Positions 29,320 through 39,568 of a DNA stretch of 45,087 bases are shown here, one piece after another. Origin of the DNA: a virus. Every line of letters begins with the position of its first letter. Positions within the stretch are counted from its first letter, which is position 1. The DNA lies in the IMG/VR virus record IMGVR_UViG_3300023184_000225, positions 1 through 45,087 of that record; one strand, 5' to 3'. Position numbers and translations under genes: made by a program. Below the pieces are notes generated by a model. That model was given only the letters and a program-made list of their open reading frames with translations, was not told where the DNA came from and made no database searches.

Positions 29320-32300
29320 TTACAAGAACACTGTGTCTAAACTTGAGGCATTGTTGTTATAGTATGTATACACTCTTATGCCCGAGGCATTGGCCCAAGT
29401 GACTGAGTCAGCATTACCAATATTCACATTGCCTTCAACGTTTATGTTACCTGATGCCGAGATCAATCCAGCAGTGATAATATTACCGCCAGTCACGTTG
29501 GCTGTGACTGATACCACAGCACCTGTATGGCTGGCTACGTTTACGATGTTGGTAAACATGCCATTGTTAGCTGTAACGTTACCAGTTACAGAAACAATAC
29601 TACCTGTATGGCTGGCTACGTTTACGATGTTGGTAAACATGCCATTGTTAGCTGTAACGTTACCACTTGCACTGACCAAGCCAGTTACATATAAACCTGC
29701 TGTGGCAAAAGTAGCCACAGCAGGTGTACCAGCCACCCCAACTGTAACGTTACCACTGGCTGCCACAACAACATTACTGGTACCGTTTGTAATAGATGCG
29801 CCACCGCTGGCAGTAATACCAGTTAATGCTGATCCGTTACCAAATATAAAACCACCAGCGATATTACCAGTGGTACTAACACTGTTGCCTGTCACACTGG
29901 CTATGGCAATTTGCCCACCTGCTGAGATCAATCCGCCAGTTAGGATATTACCACCAGTTACGTTACCTGTGGTTGATACTGGATTGCTGCCCAATGCAGC
30001 CAAGTTAGCCACAACGTTGGCATTACCATAACTTGAAGCAATGCCAGTTAACAGTGCGCCATTTCCAAATATAAAACCACCAGCAATATTACCAGTGGTA
30101 CTAACACTGTTGCCTGTCACACTGGCTATGGCAATTTGACCACTTGCTGAAATAAATCCAGTTACCAGTAAATTTGCACCTGAGTAAACATTACCACTTC
30201 CGTTGGGAGTAAGATTGATATTGCCATTTGTAGCGGCACTTTGTAGTTCTAAATTGCCTGTGTTATCAGTGATAACGCCAGTGACAATAATATTGCCGCC
30301 TATAATATTGCCAGTCACGCTCAAACTGGTACCAGTGGCCGCTCCAATATTGGGTGTGGTCAAGTTGGCCGATGCTTTGACTGAAATTTGATTTGAACCG
30401 TTGATGGCAGTGGTCACTCCATCAACACAGGCACTAAACTGTGTGCCAGTCAAACTCAATCCATCGCCAGCGGTGTAAGTGGTAGCGCCACCAATTTGTG
30501 AGAACAATATATTGCTGGTACCAATTGCCGTGACTGTTTCAACTTGCAACCATTGAGTGTTGTCGTTAACTGTTCCAGCTGACACAAAGAACACGTCACC
30601 ACCTGCCCATTCTGGCACAGTGTCTTCGCCCACAGTACGAGTAATAACTGTGCTATTAGAATAAGCATAGATTCCATTCCAGGCAGCATTGGCTTCGTTC
30701 TTGATCAAGATTCTATTGTTGGCCACAGCAATATTAACACCGTCAATCACAGTGTATGTGTTACCACTCATAACCAAGTTGGCACCAACACCACTGGTAC
30801 CATTGTTGTAGACTATTGATGCTCCGGTAAATGTAGACGCTAGACTGGTAGTAGTGGCAGCATTTACCGGTGCATGATAATGAATATTTGATAAAGCCGC
30901 ATCAACGTAGGCCTTGGTGGCAGCATCTTGTGCTTGGCTCGGATCTGCAAGATTGATAATCCATCTGTTGTTGACATCAACGTTGCCAGTTGGTAGCAAG
31001 TTTATTGCACCAGTTGAAGTTATGGTTATATTTGTACCAACAATGGCATTGGAGTTGATGTTGGCCCCAGTAATATTACCGCTTGCGCTAACAACTGATC
31101 CTAATAGGCTTGCACCAGTCACTGTACCAGTTGAGCTGATCAGTCCACCAGTTAACAAATTACCACCGGTAATATTAGCGGCACTTGTGATTGTTCCTGT
31201 GGCCGATATCAGTCCACCGGTTAATAAATTGCCACCAGTGATATTACCAGTACTACTTAATGAAGTCAGTACGCCAACCGAAGTGATATTGGCCTGTGAG
31301 TTGGCAGTGACATATTGTACTGTGCCAGCTGACGTGGCGTATGTTGCATTAGCCACTGTGCCTGTTACATTAGCACCTGTTATGCTGGTCAACAAACTAC
31401 CATCACCAATGATGTAACTACCAGTAATATTACCAGTACTACTTAATGAAGTCAGTACGCCAACTGAAGTGATATTGGCCTGTGCGTTGGCAGTGACATA
31501 TTGTGCTGTGTTAGCAGTACCAGCACTACCTGTTGTTGCAGCGTAGGTAGCATTGGCCACAGTGCCTGTGACATTAGCGCCAGTCAAGCTGGTCAATGCA
31601 GAACCGTTTCCAATGATGTAGTTGCCAGTGACATTGGCTGTGGTAATTATTGGTCCAGTCAACGATACCAAATTGCCTGTGTATGTGGGCAGATAATTGG
31701 CCACAACTGCATTTGAGTATGATCCCGATATGCCTGTCAACAATGCGCCATTACCAATAAAGTAATTGGCACTAATATCTACATTTCCGCCAGCAGTGAT
31801 TGATCCGGCGGTTATTAAATTGCCACCAGTTATATTGCCAGCAGCTGACACAAGTCCGGCAGTGATCAAGTTGGCGCCAGTGACATTGGACGCTGTGCTC
31901 ACTGGTCCAGTTAAGGATATCAAATTGCCTGTGTATGTGGGCAGGTAGGCAGCAACATCCGTATTTGAATACATTCCAGTTAGTTGACTACCATTTCCAA
32001 TGAAGTGACTACTAGTCACGTTACCAGTTACTGATAATGAAGTTAATATGCCAACTGAAGTAATATTAGCCTGTGCGTTGGCAGTGACATATTGAGCTAG
32101 ATCAGCACTGCCTGCTGTGGTGGCATATGTAGCATTGGCTACTGTACCTGTAACATTAGCACCAGTCAAGTTGGACAACGCGGAACCATTACCAATGATA
32201 TAGTTGCCAGTTATGTTGGCTGTTGTGATAACTGGACCAGTTAATGATACCAAGTTACCTGAATAAGTGGGCAAGTAGTTGGCTACATTGGCATTTGAGT

Positions 32301-35300
32301 ATGTGCTGCCTGCTGATATACCGGTCAGTTGTGATCCATTGCCAATAAAGAATGATCCTGAAGTAACAACAATATTGCCAGTGGCAGATATCAATCCGCT
32401 AGTTATCAAGTTACCACCAGTTATGTTGGCTGCTGACGTGATTGTTGATGTGGCGCTAATCAATCCATCAGTTAACAAGTTGCCGCTGGTAACATTACCA
32501 GTTACTGATAATACAGTTAACGTACCAACTGATGTAATATTAGCTTGTGCATTGGCTGTGACATATTGTGATAGACCAGCATTGCCAGCTGCGGTGGCAT
32601 AAGTGGCATTGGCCACAGCACCTGTAACATTGGCACCGGTCAAACTGGTCAATTGCGACCCGTTACCATAAATGTAACTGCCAATTACAAAGCCAACAGC
32701 ACTGATTAATCCACCGGTTAGTAAATTACCACCTGTTATGTTGGCTGTGACAGAAATCAATCCATTTGTTAGCAAATTACCAACTGTGGCATTGCCAGTT
32801 GCGGATAACAGTCCATCAGTTAGAACATTTCCACCAGTTACATTACCTGCGGCTGTGAGCAGTCCATTGGTTGATATATTGCTGCCAGTGATATTACCGG
32901 CAGCTGACATCAGCCCGTTAGTTATTACATTGCCGCCTTGGACCAATCCATTTGTTAACAAGTTACCACCAGTTATGTTACCAGTGGTTGATACTGGATT
33001 ACTGCCCAATGCAGCCAAGTTGGCCACAACATTGGCATTACCGTATGTTGACCCAATACCAGTCAGTTGTGAGCCGTTACCAATAAAATAATTGCCAGTG
33101 ATGTTAGCCGCTGCGGATATTAATCCGCCTGTTAATAAGTTGCCACCGGTTACGTTAGCACTTGCGCTCACTGTGTTGGCAGTGATTACATTGGCACCGG
33201 TTAAATTGCCGCCGGACCCGCTGCCTGTAATAACATTTCCACCAGTAATATTACCACTTACGCTTAACACACCTGTTACATACTCGCCTGTTGTGGCAAA
33301 CACAGCAACATTTCCGGTTCCGCCCACACCAACTGTGACATTGCCACCTGAGCTAACAACAGTGACGTTTGAGTTTCCACTATTGATATTGGCTACACTT
33401 GTAATCACACCTGTCAACAATGCGCCATTACCCAAGATATAATTGCCAGTTACATTGCCAGTTGCAGATACCAATCCGGTAGTAGTAATATTACCAGCAA
33501 TTACATTACCAGTTGCACAGAGTGTGGTAGCAGAAATAACATTAGCACCTGTTAGATTACCACCTGATCCATTACCTGTGACAATATTACCAGCAGTTAC
33601 GTTGCCAGCTGCTGATACTTGTCCACCTGTTAGGATATTGCCACCGGTTATGTTAGCAGTAGTAATGACCGGGCCGGTTAGCGATACTAAATTGCCTGTG
33701 TATGTGGGCAGGTAGTTGGCCACAACTGCATTTGAGTATGTGCCTGCAATGCCAGTTAACTGCGATCCATTACCAATGAAGTAATTGCCAGTGATGTTGG
33801 CTGTAACTGATACCACAGCACCTGTATGACTAGCCACATTCACAATTGTGGTGAACATGCCATTGTTGGCAGTGACGTTGGCAGTTGCGCTATAACTGGC
33901 TGCTTGGCTAGAGCTGCCTATTGACAATATACCAGCAGTTAAGATGTTACCGCCGGTGACGTTACCACTTGCGCTGAATGCGCCGTTGTTTTGGGTAATG
34001 CCAGTACCAGTTGGAGTCAAAACTATGTTTGCATTGTTTGCTGTACTGGTAACAAGATGGTCACCAGTGTCATAAAAACCACCAGCAACTATGATATTAC
34101 CAGCAAAGATATTTCCAGTTGCTGATATAATGCCAGCAGTTAAAATATTGCCACCGGTAATGTTGGCACTAGCACTTACAGTATTTGCCGTGATAACATT
34201 GGCACCTGCAATGTTGCCTCCTGTTCCACTACCAGTGGTAAGATTGCCAGCAGTGATATTACCACTTACACTTAGTACGCCAGTTACATACTCGCCTGTG
34301 GCGGCAAATACAGCAACGTTGGCAGTCCCACCCACTCCAACTGTGACATTGCCCCCTGAACTCACAACAGTGACGTTTGAATTGCCACTGTTGATATTGG
34401 CCACTGATGTAATCACACCAGTCAACAATGCACCATTACCCAAGATATAATTGCCAGTTACGTTACCAGTAACTGATACCACAGCACCTGTATGACTGGC
34501 CACATTCACGATCGTGGTGAACATGCCATTATTTGCAGTTACATTACCGCTTGCGCTATAACTAGCTGCTTGGCTAGAGCTACCTATTGACAATATACCA
34601 GCAGTTAAAATATTGCCACCGGTTATGTTGGCACTAGCACTTACAGTATTTGCCGTGATAACATTGGCACCTGCAATGTTGCCTCCTGTCCCACTACCAG
34701 TGGTAAGATTGCCAGCAGTGATATTACCAGTTGCAGATATCAATCCACCTGTTAGTACATTACCGCCAGTGACATTGGCTGTGGTAATAACTGGGCCAGT
34801 TAGCGACACCAAATTACCCGAGTATGTTGGCAGGTAGTTGGCAACATCAGCATTTGAATATGTGCCTGCAATACCAGTCAGTTGCGAGCCGTTACCAATG
34901 AAGTAATTGCCGGTAATGTTGCCACTTGCACTTACCACACCTGTTACAAACTGGCCGGTGGTAGCAACTACAACCACATTGCCTGTGCCGCCCACACCAA
35001 TGGTTATATTGCCACCTGAGCTCACAACTGCAACGTTTGATGTGCCGTTAGAAATGCTTGTGCTACTGCCGCCGGCAATGCCAGTCAACTGCGAGCCGTT
35101 ACCAATGAAGTAATTGCCGGTAATGTTGGCTGCTGCGGATATCAGTCCGCCTGTTAATAAGTTACCACCAGTTATGTTACCAGTTGCAGTGATCAATCCA
35201 CCAGTTAATAAGTTGCCACCAGTGATATTGGCAGTGGTAATAACCGGTCCGGTCAGTGAAACCAAATTACCCGAGTATGTGGGCAAGTATGCTGCCACGT

Positions 35301-38300
35301 TGGTGTTTGAATATGTGCCTGCTATGCCTGTTAACTGCGAACCGTTACCAATAAAGAAATTGCCAGTTACATTGCCAGTTGCACTAATCAATCCAGCAGT
35401 TAGGATGTTGCCACCAGTGACATTAGCACTGGCACTGACTGTGTTGGCGGTTATTACATCAAGCCCTGATATATTGCCGCCCGATCCACTACCCACCACA
35501 AGGTTGCCACCACTGATGTTGCCGCTGACTGATACAATACCACCAGTAAAACTGGCTGTGTTTACAATTGTGGTAAACATGCCATTGTTGGCAGTGACGT
35601 TGCCTGTAACTGATACCACAGCACCTGTGTGACTGGCCACGTTCACGATTGTGGTAAACATGCCATTGTTAGCAGTAACATTACCACTTGCACTGTAACT
35701 GGCTGCTTGACTTGTGCCACCTATTGACAATGTTCCAGCAGTTATGATGTTACCACCAGTGATATTGCCACTTGCACTTAGTACGCCAGTTACATATTCT
35801 CCAGTGGTGGCAAAAACAGCTACGTTTGATGTGCCACCTACTCCAACTGAGACATTACCACCTGAGCTAACAACTGTGACGTTTGAGTTTCCACTATTGA
35901 TATTGGCCACACTTGTGATCACACCGGTCAACAATGCACCATTGCCCAAGATATAATTGCCAGACACATTGCCGGTTGCTGAAACTAGGCCAGCAGTTAA
36001 GATATTGCCACCAGTGACGTTAGCACTTGCACTCACGGTGTTGGCAGTTATTACATTGAGTCCTGAAATATTGCCGCCTGATCCACTACCCACCACAAGG
36101 TTGCCAGCGGATACGTTGCCAGTTGCTGAGATCAATCCACCAGTTAGGATATTGCCACCAGTGATGTTGGCTGTGGTAATGACCGGTCCAGTCAATGACA
36201 CCAAGTTGCCTGAGTAGGTGGGCAGGTAATTGGCCACATCTGCGTTTGAGTATGTGCCTGCAATGCCAGTTAGCTGTGAACCGTTACCAATGAAATAACC
36301 AGCAGTTACATTACCTGTGGTTGATATTGGATTGCTTCCTAATGCAGCCAAGTTGGCCACAACATTGGCATTGCCGTATGTTGACACAATACCTGTCAGC
36401 TGTGAACCGTTGCCAATAAAGAAGTTGCCAGCAACATTGCCGGTTGCTGAAATCAATCCACCAGTTAGAATATTACCACCAGTGACATTGCCCGCAATGG
36501 TTGATGTAGTGGCAATGTTCATGGAGTTGACGTATGCAGCACCCCAGTAGTTACTCACGCCACCTAAGGCTAAACTGGCATTTGCAGCAGGGGTCAGTCC
36601 AATATTACTTTGCCAGCTGGTGGTAGAATTGTTGAATCTCCAAAAAGCAATAGTGGTCCCACCAATGTCAATACCAGCACCGTCCACGTTGGCTGCTGTG
36701 GATTGATTGTTGGCCAGTGTTATTGATTTATCGTTGGTTGTTACTGCATTGGAATTGATAAACGTAGTATTGCCGTTTACAACCAAATTGCCTGTAATTG
36801 TGGCATCATTGTTGATTAATAAATTGGCACCGGTGATATTACCAGTTGAAGAGATCAATCCAGCGGTCAACAAGTTGCCGCCAGTTATGTTGGCACTGGC
36901 GCTTACAGTATTTGCCGTGATTACATTGGCACCTGCAATGTTGCCGCCTGACCCGCTACCAGTAACAAGATTTCCACCGGTAATGTTACCAGTTACTGAT
37001 ACCACGGCACCTGTATGACTGGCCACGTTTACGATGTTGGTGAACATGCCATTATTGGCTGTAACGTTACCACTTGCGCTGTAACTGGCTGCTTGGCTTG
37101 TGCCACCAATTGATAGTGTTCCAGCAGTTAACAAATTACCACCAGTAATATTGCCACTTGCACTCACTACACCAGTTACATATTCGCCTGTGGTAGCAAA
37201 TACAGCAACGTTTGATGTGCCACCAATGCCAACAGTAACATTGCCACCTGAGCTAACGACTGTGACGTTCGAATTGCCACTGTTGATATTAGCTACTGAT
37301 GTAATCACACCAGTCAACAATGCACCATTACCAAGAATATAATTGCCAGTTACGTTGCCAGTCGCAGATACTAATCCAGCAGTAGTAATATTACCAGCAA
37401 TTACATTACCACTTGCACTGAATGTTGTGGCAGAAATAACATTGGCCCCAGAAATATTACCACCAGATCCAGCGCCAGTAACAAGATTTCCAGCGGTAAT
37501 GTTGCCAGCTGCTGAGATCAATCCAGCAGTTAACAAGTTACCACCAGTGATGTTGGCTGTGGTAATAACTGGACCAGCCAACGAGACCAAGTTGCCTGTG
37601 TATGTGGGCAAGTAATTGGCCACAGTAGCATTTGAGTATGTTCCGGATATGCCAGTTAACTGTGAGCCGTTACCAATAAAGTAACTGCCAGTGATATTGG
37701 CCGTGGCTGAGATCAGGCCACCTGTTAAGATGTTACCACCGGTTACGTTGGCCGCCGAAGTAATTGTTGACGTGGCAGAGATCAATCCAGCGGTGATAAT
37801 ATTACCGCCAGTTACGTTGGCAGTTGCAGAAATTACTCCGGCTGTTAAAATATTACCACCGGTTACGTTGGCTGTTACTGATACCACGGCACCTGTATGA
37901 CTGGCCACATTCACAATGTTAGTAAACATGCCATTGTTAGCAGTGACATTGCCACTTGCGCTATAACTGGCTGCTTGGCTTGATCCACCAATTGATAGTG
38001 TGCCGGTAGTTATCAAATTACCACCAGTGATATTACCACTTACACTTAGCACACCAGTTACATATTCTCCAGTGGTTGCAAATACAGCAACGTTGGCAGT
38101 CCCGCCCACTCCAACTGAGACATTGCCACCTGAGCTAACAACTGTGACGTTTGAGTTTCCACTATTGATATTGGCCACACTTGTGATAACACCGGTTAAC
38201 AATGCGCCATTGCCCAAGATGTAATTGCCAGTTACATTGCCAGTTACCGAAACAACAGCACCTGTATGACTGGCTACATTCACGATTGTGGTAAACATGC

Positions 38301-39135
38301 CATTATTAGCTGTTACGTTACCACTTGCACTAAATGTGGTGGCAGAAATAACATTGGCACCAGTTAGATTACCGCCCGATCCATTGCCTGTAATAACATT
38401 GCCACCGGTGATGTTGCCGGTTGCTGATACCACGCCGCTTGTTAGAATGTTACCACTTGTAACATCGCCAGTGACTGACAATGCAGTTAATGTGCCAACA
38501 CTTGTGATGTTGGCTTGTGCATTGGCAGTGACATATTGAGCTGTGTTAGCTGTATTGGCACTGCCAGCTGATGTAGCATAAGTTGCATTGGCCACAGTGC
38601 CTGTGACGTTAGCCCCTGCTAAACTGGTCAACAAACTGCCATTACCAATGATATAGTTACCAGTAACGTTTGAAGTAGTAACAACTGGCCCAGTCAATGA
38701 TACCAAATTGCCCGAGTATGTGGGCAGATAATTAGCCACGTTGGCATTTGAATAACTACTACCAGCAGATATACCAGTTAAAAATGCACCGTTACCTAAT
38801 ATATAATTGCCAGTGATATTGCCGCTTGCACTTACTACACCAGTTACATACTGTCCTGTGGTGGAAAACACAGCCACATTACCAGTGCCACCAATGCCAA
38901 TTGTGGCATTTCCGCCTGAACTTACTACAGTAACATTTGATGTTCCTGAGCTGATTGAATTGCTACTGACAGTAACACCTGTTAGTAAACTACCATTTCC
39001 AATGAAATAATTTGCTGTGGCTGCATTACCAAGATTTGCGTTGCCTGCAACAACATTCCCTACTGCCGTGACATTCCCAAAAGTGTAACTTTTTGTGGTA
39101 TCTAAGTTAAACGGTTGCAGTCGTGTTATTGCCAT
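29320..39135 (-). CDS. Giant modular repeat fibre protein, 3271 aa
   Basis: After MAITRLQPFNLDTTKSYTFG the protein is nearly all repeats of a few modules: GN(V/I)TGGN(I/L)LTAGLISAT; GNYFIGNGSQLTGI; YSNANVANYLPTYSGNLVSL; ANNGMFTNIVNVASHTGAVV; a ~45-residue unit with NSNVTVVSSGGNVTVGVGGT and FATTGEYVTGVLS; and QYVTANAQANITSVGTLT. Two non-repeat inserts stand out: ~768-878 (GNLVVNGNTTFINSNAVTTN, FWRFNNSTTSW) and ~2720-2890 (NLADPSQAQDAATKAYVDAA, then NNRILIKNEANAAWNGIYAY), a recognised phage fibre domain. It ends in a short C-terminal cap. This is most likely a very long trimeric tail fibre. A GATAAATA box lies 19 nt upstream. Confidence 0.88.
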   Translation of the reverse strand: MAITRLQPFNLDTTKSYTFGNVTAVGNVVAGNANLGNAATANYFIGNGSLLTGVTVSSNSISSGTSNVTVVSSGGNATIGIGGTGNVAVFSTTGQYVTGVVSASGNITGNYILGNGAFLTGISAGSSYSNANVANYLPTYSGNLVSLTGPVVTTSNVTGNYIIGNGSLLTSLAGANVTGTVANATYATSAGSANTANTAQYVTANAQANITSVGTLTALSVTGDVTSGNILTSGVVSATGNITGGNVITGNGSGGNLTGANVISATTFSASGNVTANNGMFTTIVNVASHTGAVVSVTGNVTGNYILGNGALLTGVITSVANINSGNSNVTVVSSGGNVSVGVGGTANVAVFATTGEYVTGVLSVSGNITGGNLITTGTLSIGGSSQAASYSASGNVTANNGMFTNIVNVASHTGAVVSVTANVTGGNILTAGVISATANVTGGNIITAGLISATSTITSAANVTGGNILTGGLISATANITGSYFIGNGSQLTGISGTYSNATVANYLPTYTGNLVSLAGPVITTANITGGNLLTAGLISAAGNITAGNLVTGAGSGGNISGANVISATTFSASGNVIAGNITTAGLVSATGNVTGNYILGNGALLTGVITSVANINSGNSNVTVVSSGGNVTVGIGGTSNVAVFATTGEYVTGVVSASGNITGGNLLTAGTLSIGGTSQAASYSASGNVTANNGMFTNIVNVASHTGAVVSVTGNITGGNLVTGSGSGGNIAGANVITANTVSASANITGGNLLTAGLISSTGNITGANLLINNDATITGNLVVNGNTTFINSNAVTTNDKSITLANNQSTAANVDGAGIDIGGTTIAFWRFNNSTTSWQSNIGLTPAANASLALGGVSNYWGAAYVNSMNIATTSTIAGNVTGGNILTGGLISATGNVAGNFFIGNGSQLTGIVSTYGNANVVANLAALGSNPISTTGNVTAGYFIGNGSQLTGIAGTYSNADVANYLPTYSGNLVSLTGPVITTANITGGNILTGGLISATGNVSAGNLVVGSGSGGNISGLNVITANTVSASANVTGGNILTAGLVSATGNVSGNYILGNGALLTGVITSVANINSGNSNVTVVSSGGNVSVGVGGTSNVAVFATTGEYVTGVLSASGNITGGNIITAGTLSIGGTSQAASYSASGNVTANNGMFTTIVNVASHTGAVVSVTGNVTANNGMFTTIVNTASFTGGIVSVSGNISGGNLVVGSGSGGNISGLDVITANTVSASANVTGGNILTAGLISATGNVTGNFFIGNGSQLTGIAGTYSNTNVAAYLPTYSGNLVSLTGPVITTANITGGNLLTGGLITATGNITGGNLLTGGLISAAANITGNYFIGNGSQLTGIAGGSSTSISNGTSNVAVVSSGGNITIGVGGTGNVVVVATTGQFVTGVVSASGNITGNYFIGNGSQLTGIAGTYSNADVANYLPTYSGNLVSLTGPVITTANVTGGNVLTGGLISATGNITAGNLTTGSGTGGNIAGANVITANTVSASANITGGNILTAGILSIGSSSQAASYSASGNVTANNGMFTTIVNVASHTGAVVSVTGNVTGNYILGNGALLTGVITSVANINSGNSNVTVVSSGGNVTVGVGGTANVAVFAATGEYVTGVLSVSGNITAGNLTTGSGTGGNIAGANVITANTVSASANITGGNILTAGIISATGNIFAGNIIVAGGFYDTGDHLVTSTANNANIVLTPTGTGITQNNGAFSASGNVTGGNILTAGILSIGSSSQAASYSATANVTANNGMFTTIVNVASHTGAVVSVTANITGNYFIGNGSQLTGIAGTYSNAVVANYLPTYTGNLVSLTGPVITTANITGGNILTGGQVSAAGNVTAGNIVTGNGSGGNLTGANVISATTLCATGNVIAGNITTTGLVSATGNVTGNYILGNGALLTGVITSVANINSGNSNVTVVSSGGNVTVGVGGTGNVAVFATTGEYVTGVLSVSGNITGGNVITGSGSGGNLTGANVITANTVSASANVTGGNLLTGGLISAAANITGNYFIGNGSQLTGIGSTYGNANVVANLAALGSNPVSTTGNITGGNLLTNGLVQGGNVITNGLMSAAGNITGSNISTNGLLTAAGNVTGGNVLTDGLLSATGNATVGNLLTNGLISVTANITGGNLLTGGLISAVGFVIGSYIYGNGSQLTSLTGANVTGAVANATYATAAGNAGLSQYVTANAQANITSVGTLTVLSVTGNVTSGNLLTDGLISATSTITSAANITGGNLITSGLISATGNIVVTSGSFFIGNGSQLTGISAGSTYSNANVANYLPTYSGNLVSLTGPVITTANITGNYIIGNGSALSNLTGANVTGTVANATYATTAGSADLAQYVTANAQANITSVGILTSLSVTGNVTSSHFIGNGSQLTGMYSNTDVAAYLPTYTGNLISLTGPVSTASNVTGANLITAGLVSAAGNITGGNLITAGSITAGGNVDISANYFIGNGALLTGISGSYSNAVVANYLPTYTGNLVSLTGPIITTANVTGNYIIGNGSALTSLTGANVTGTVANATYAATTGSAGTANTAQYVTANAQANITSVGVLTSLSSTGNITGSYIIGDGSLLTSITGANVTGTVANATYATSAGTVQYVTANSQANITSVGVLTSLSSTGNITGGNLLTGGLISATGTITSAANITGGNLLTGGLISSTGTVTGASLLGSVVSASGNITGANINSNAIVGTNITITSTGAINLLPTGNVDVNNRWIINLADPSQAQDAATKAYVDAALSNIHYHAPVNAATTTSLASTFTGASIVYNNGTSGVGANLVMSGNTYTVIDGVNIAVANNRILIKNEANAAWNGIYAYSNSTVITRTVGEDTVPEWAGGDVFFVSAGTVNDNTQWLQVETVTAIGTSNILFSQIGGATTYTAGDGLSLTGTQFSACVDGVTTAINGSNQISVKASANLTTPNIGAATGTSLSVTGNIIGGNIIVTGVITDNTGNLELQSAATNGNINLTPNGSGNVYSGANLLVTGFISASGQIAIASVTGNSVSTTGNIAGGFIFGNGALLTGIASSYGNANVVANLAALGSNPVSTTGNVTGGNILTGGLISAGGQIAIASVTGNSVSTTGNIAGGFIFGNGSALTGITASGGASITNGTSNVVVAASGNVTVGVAGTPAVATFATAGLYVTGLVSASGNVTANNGMFTNIVNVASHTGSIVSVTGNVTANNGMFTNIVNVASHTGAVVSVTANVTGGNIITAGLISASGNINVEGNVNIGNADSVTWANASGIRVYTYYNNNASSLDTVFL
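29521..29664. repeat. 81-bp tandem duplication in the giant fibre gene
   Basis: 64 bases starting at 29521 recur exactly from 29602, an offset of 81 bases (27 codons). They encode consecutive copies of the ANNGMFTNIVNVASHTG module. Exact identity at synonymous sites implies a recent duplication. A diverged pair of the same module with the same period is at 27555-27680 in the 234-aa gene. Confidence 0.9.
33250..38980. repeat. ~170-210 bp dispersed repeat (SGGNVTVGVGGT module)
   Basis: Copies encoding NSNVTVVSSGGNVTVGVGGT and ATTGEYVTGVLS are near 33250-33420, 34270-34430, 34920-35070, 35770-35940, 37150-37320, 38040-38210 and 38820-38980. Further copies are near 29660-29820, 42630-42770 and 44140-44300, the last two in other genes. 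Protein is more conserved than DNA, since many differences are silent. Confidence 0.85.
34140..34728. repeat. Near-identical 124-bp direct repeat pair, offset 465 bp
   Basis: Bases 34140-34263 and 34605-34728 are identical except for two substitutions. They encode a GSGTGGNIAGANVITANTVS-type module. The copies are much closer than typical module pairs in this gene, indicating recent duplication or gene conversion. Confidence 0.9.
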
Positions 39136-39154
39136 AGAATTTTTGCTCTTTTGA

Positions 39155-39162
39155 TATTTATC
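39155..39162 (-). promoter_or_regulatory. T4-type late promoter box GATAAATA before the giant fibre gene
   Basis: GATAAATA, identical to the box before gp18, lies 19 nt before the ATG at 39135 in the only sizeable gap (73 nt) of the fibre cluster. Confidence 0.6.
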
Positions 39163-39208
39163 TTATTATTCTGGTATTGTGTGTGCCAGACTAACAATTA
39201 TAAATTAC

Positions 39209-39559
39209 CTATGCATTCTCCACCCAAGATAGGGTATCTTCATTCCATGTGTATTCTTTGCCATCATCAGGCATCACAACTGGCGCATCCCACCAACATG
39301 TAGTTTCATTCAATACCCAACTGTTGTATGGTTTTGGTGGTATGAATGCATCACGGATTGAATCGTAAGTGAATCCTATACCAGCATAATTTTTTCTCAA
39401 TGGTGTGCCTCCTAAAACATGCACACCACCGCGTGTGTTATAACTGGTTTGTACAAAAGAACTTGGATCGCCAAACAACCCAGTATCCACTGTTGGTTGA
39501 TCTATCACTATTACTCTAGTGACAATATTGTTTTCATCTATTTGCGCAAAATGTGACAT
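39209..39559 (-). CDS. Small conserved phage protein near fibres, 116 aa
   Basis: MSHFAQIDENNIVTRVIVID, followed by RKNYAGIGFTYDSIRDAFIP, then PPKPYNSWVLNETTCWWDAP and DGKEYTWNEDTLSWVE, is a pattern common in T4-like aquatic phages, usually near fibre or structural genes (from memory). It looks like a small beta-rich domain with many Trp/Tyr residues. No enzymatic motif. An ideal AAGGAG site precedes the ATG, and it lies 9 nt after the glycine-rich gene. Possible roles include fibre tip or fibre-assembly factor; function is not established. Confidence 0.8.
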   Translation of the reverse strand: MSHFAQIDENNIVTRVIVIDQPTVDTGLFGDPSSFVQTSYNTRGGVHVLGGTPLRKNYAGIGFTYDSIRDAFIPPKPYNSWVLNETTCWWDAPVVMPDDGKEYTWNEDTLSWVENA

Positions 39560-39568
39560 TTTTTCTCC

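Noticed and set aside
29378-39010. Many plus-strand open frames rich in Pro, Val, Leu and Thr opposite the giant fibre gene
   Set aside because: They are antisense shadows of the repeated Gly/Asn/Thr codons in the minus-strand gene. They repeat with the same period and have no ribosome sites or domain signatures.
39163-39208. Possible terminator between the 116-aa gene and the giant fibre
   Set aside because: Only a 5-bp TCTGG/CCAGA pairing with an 11-nt loop and no T tract was found.
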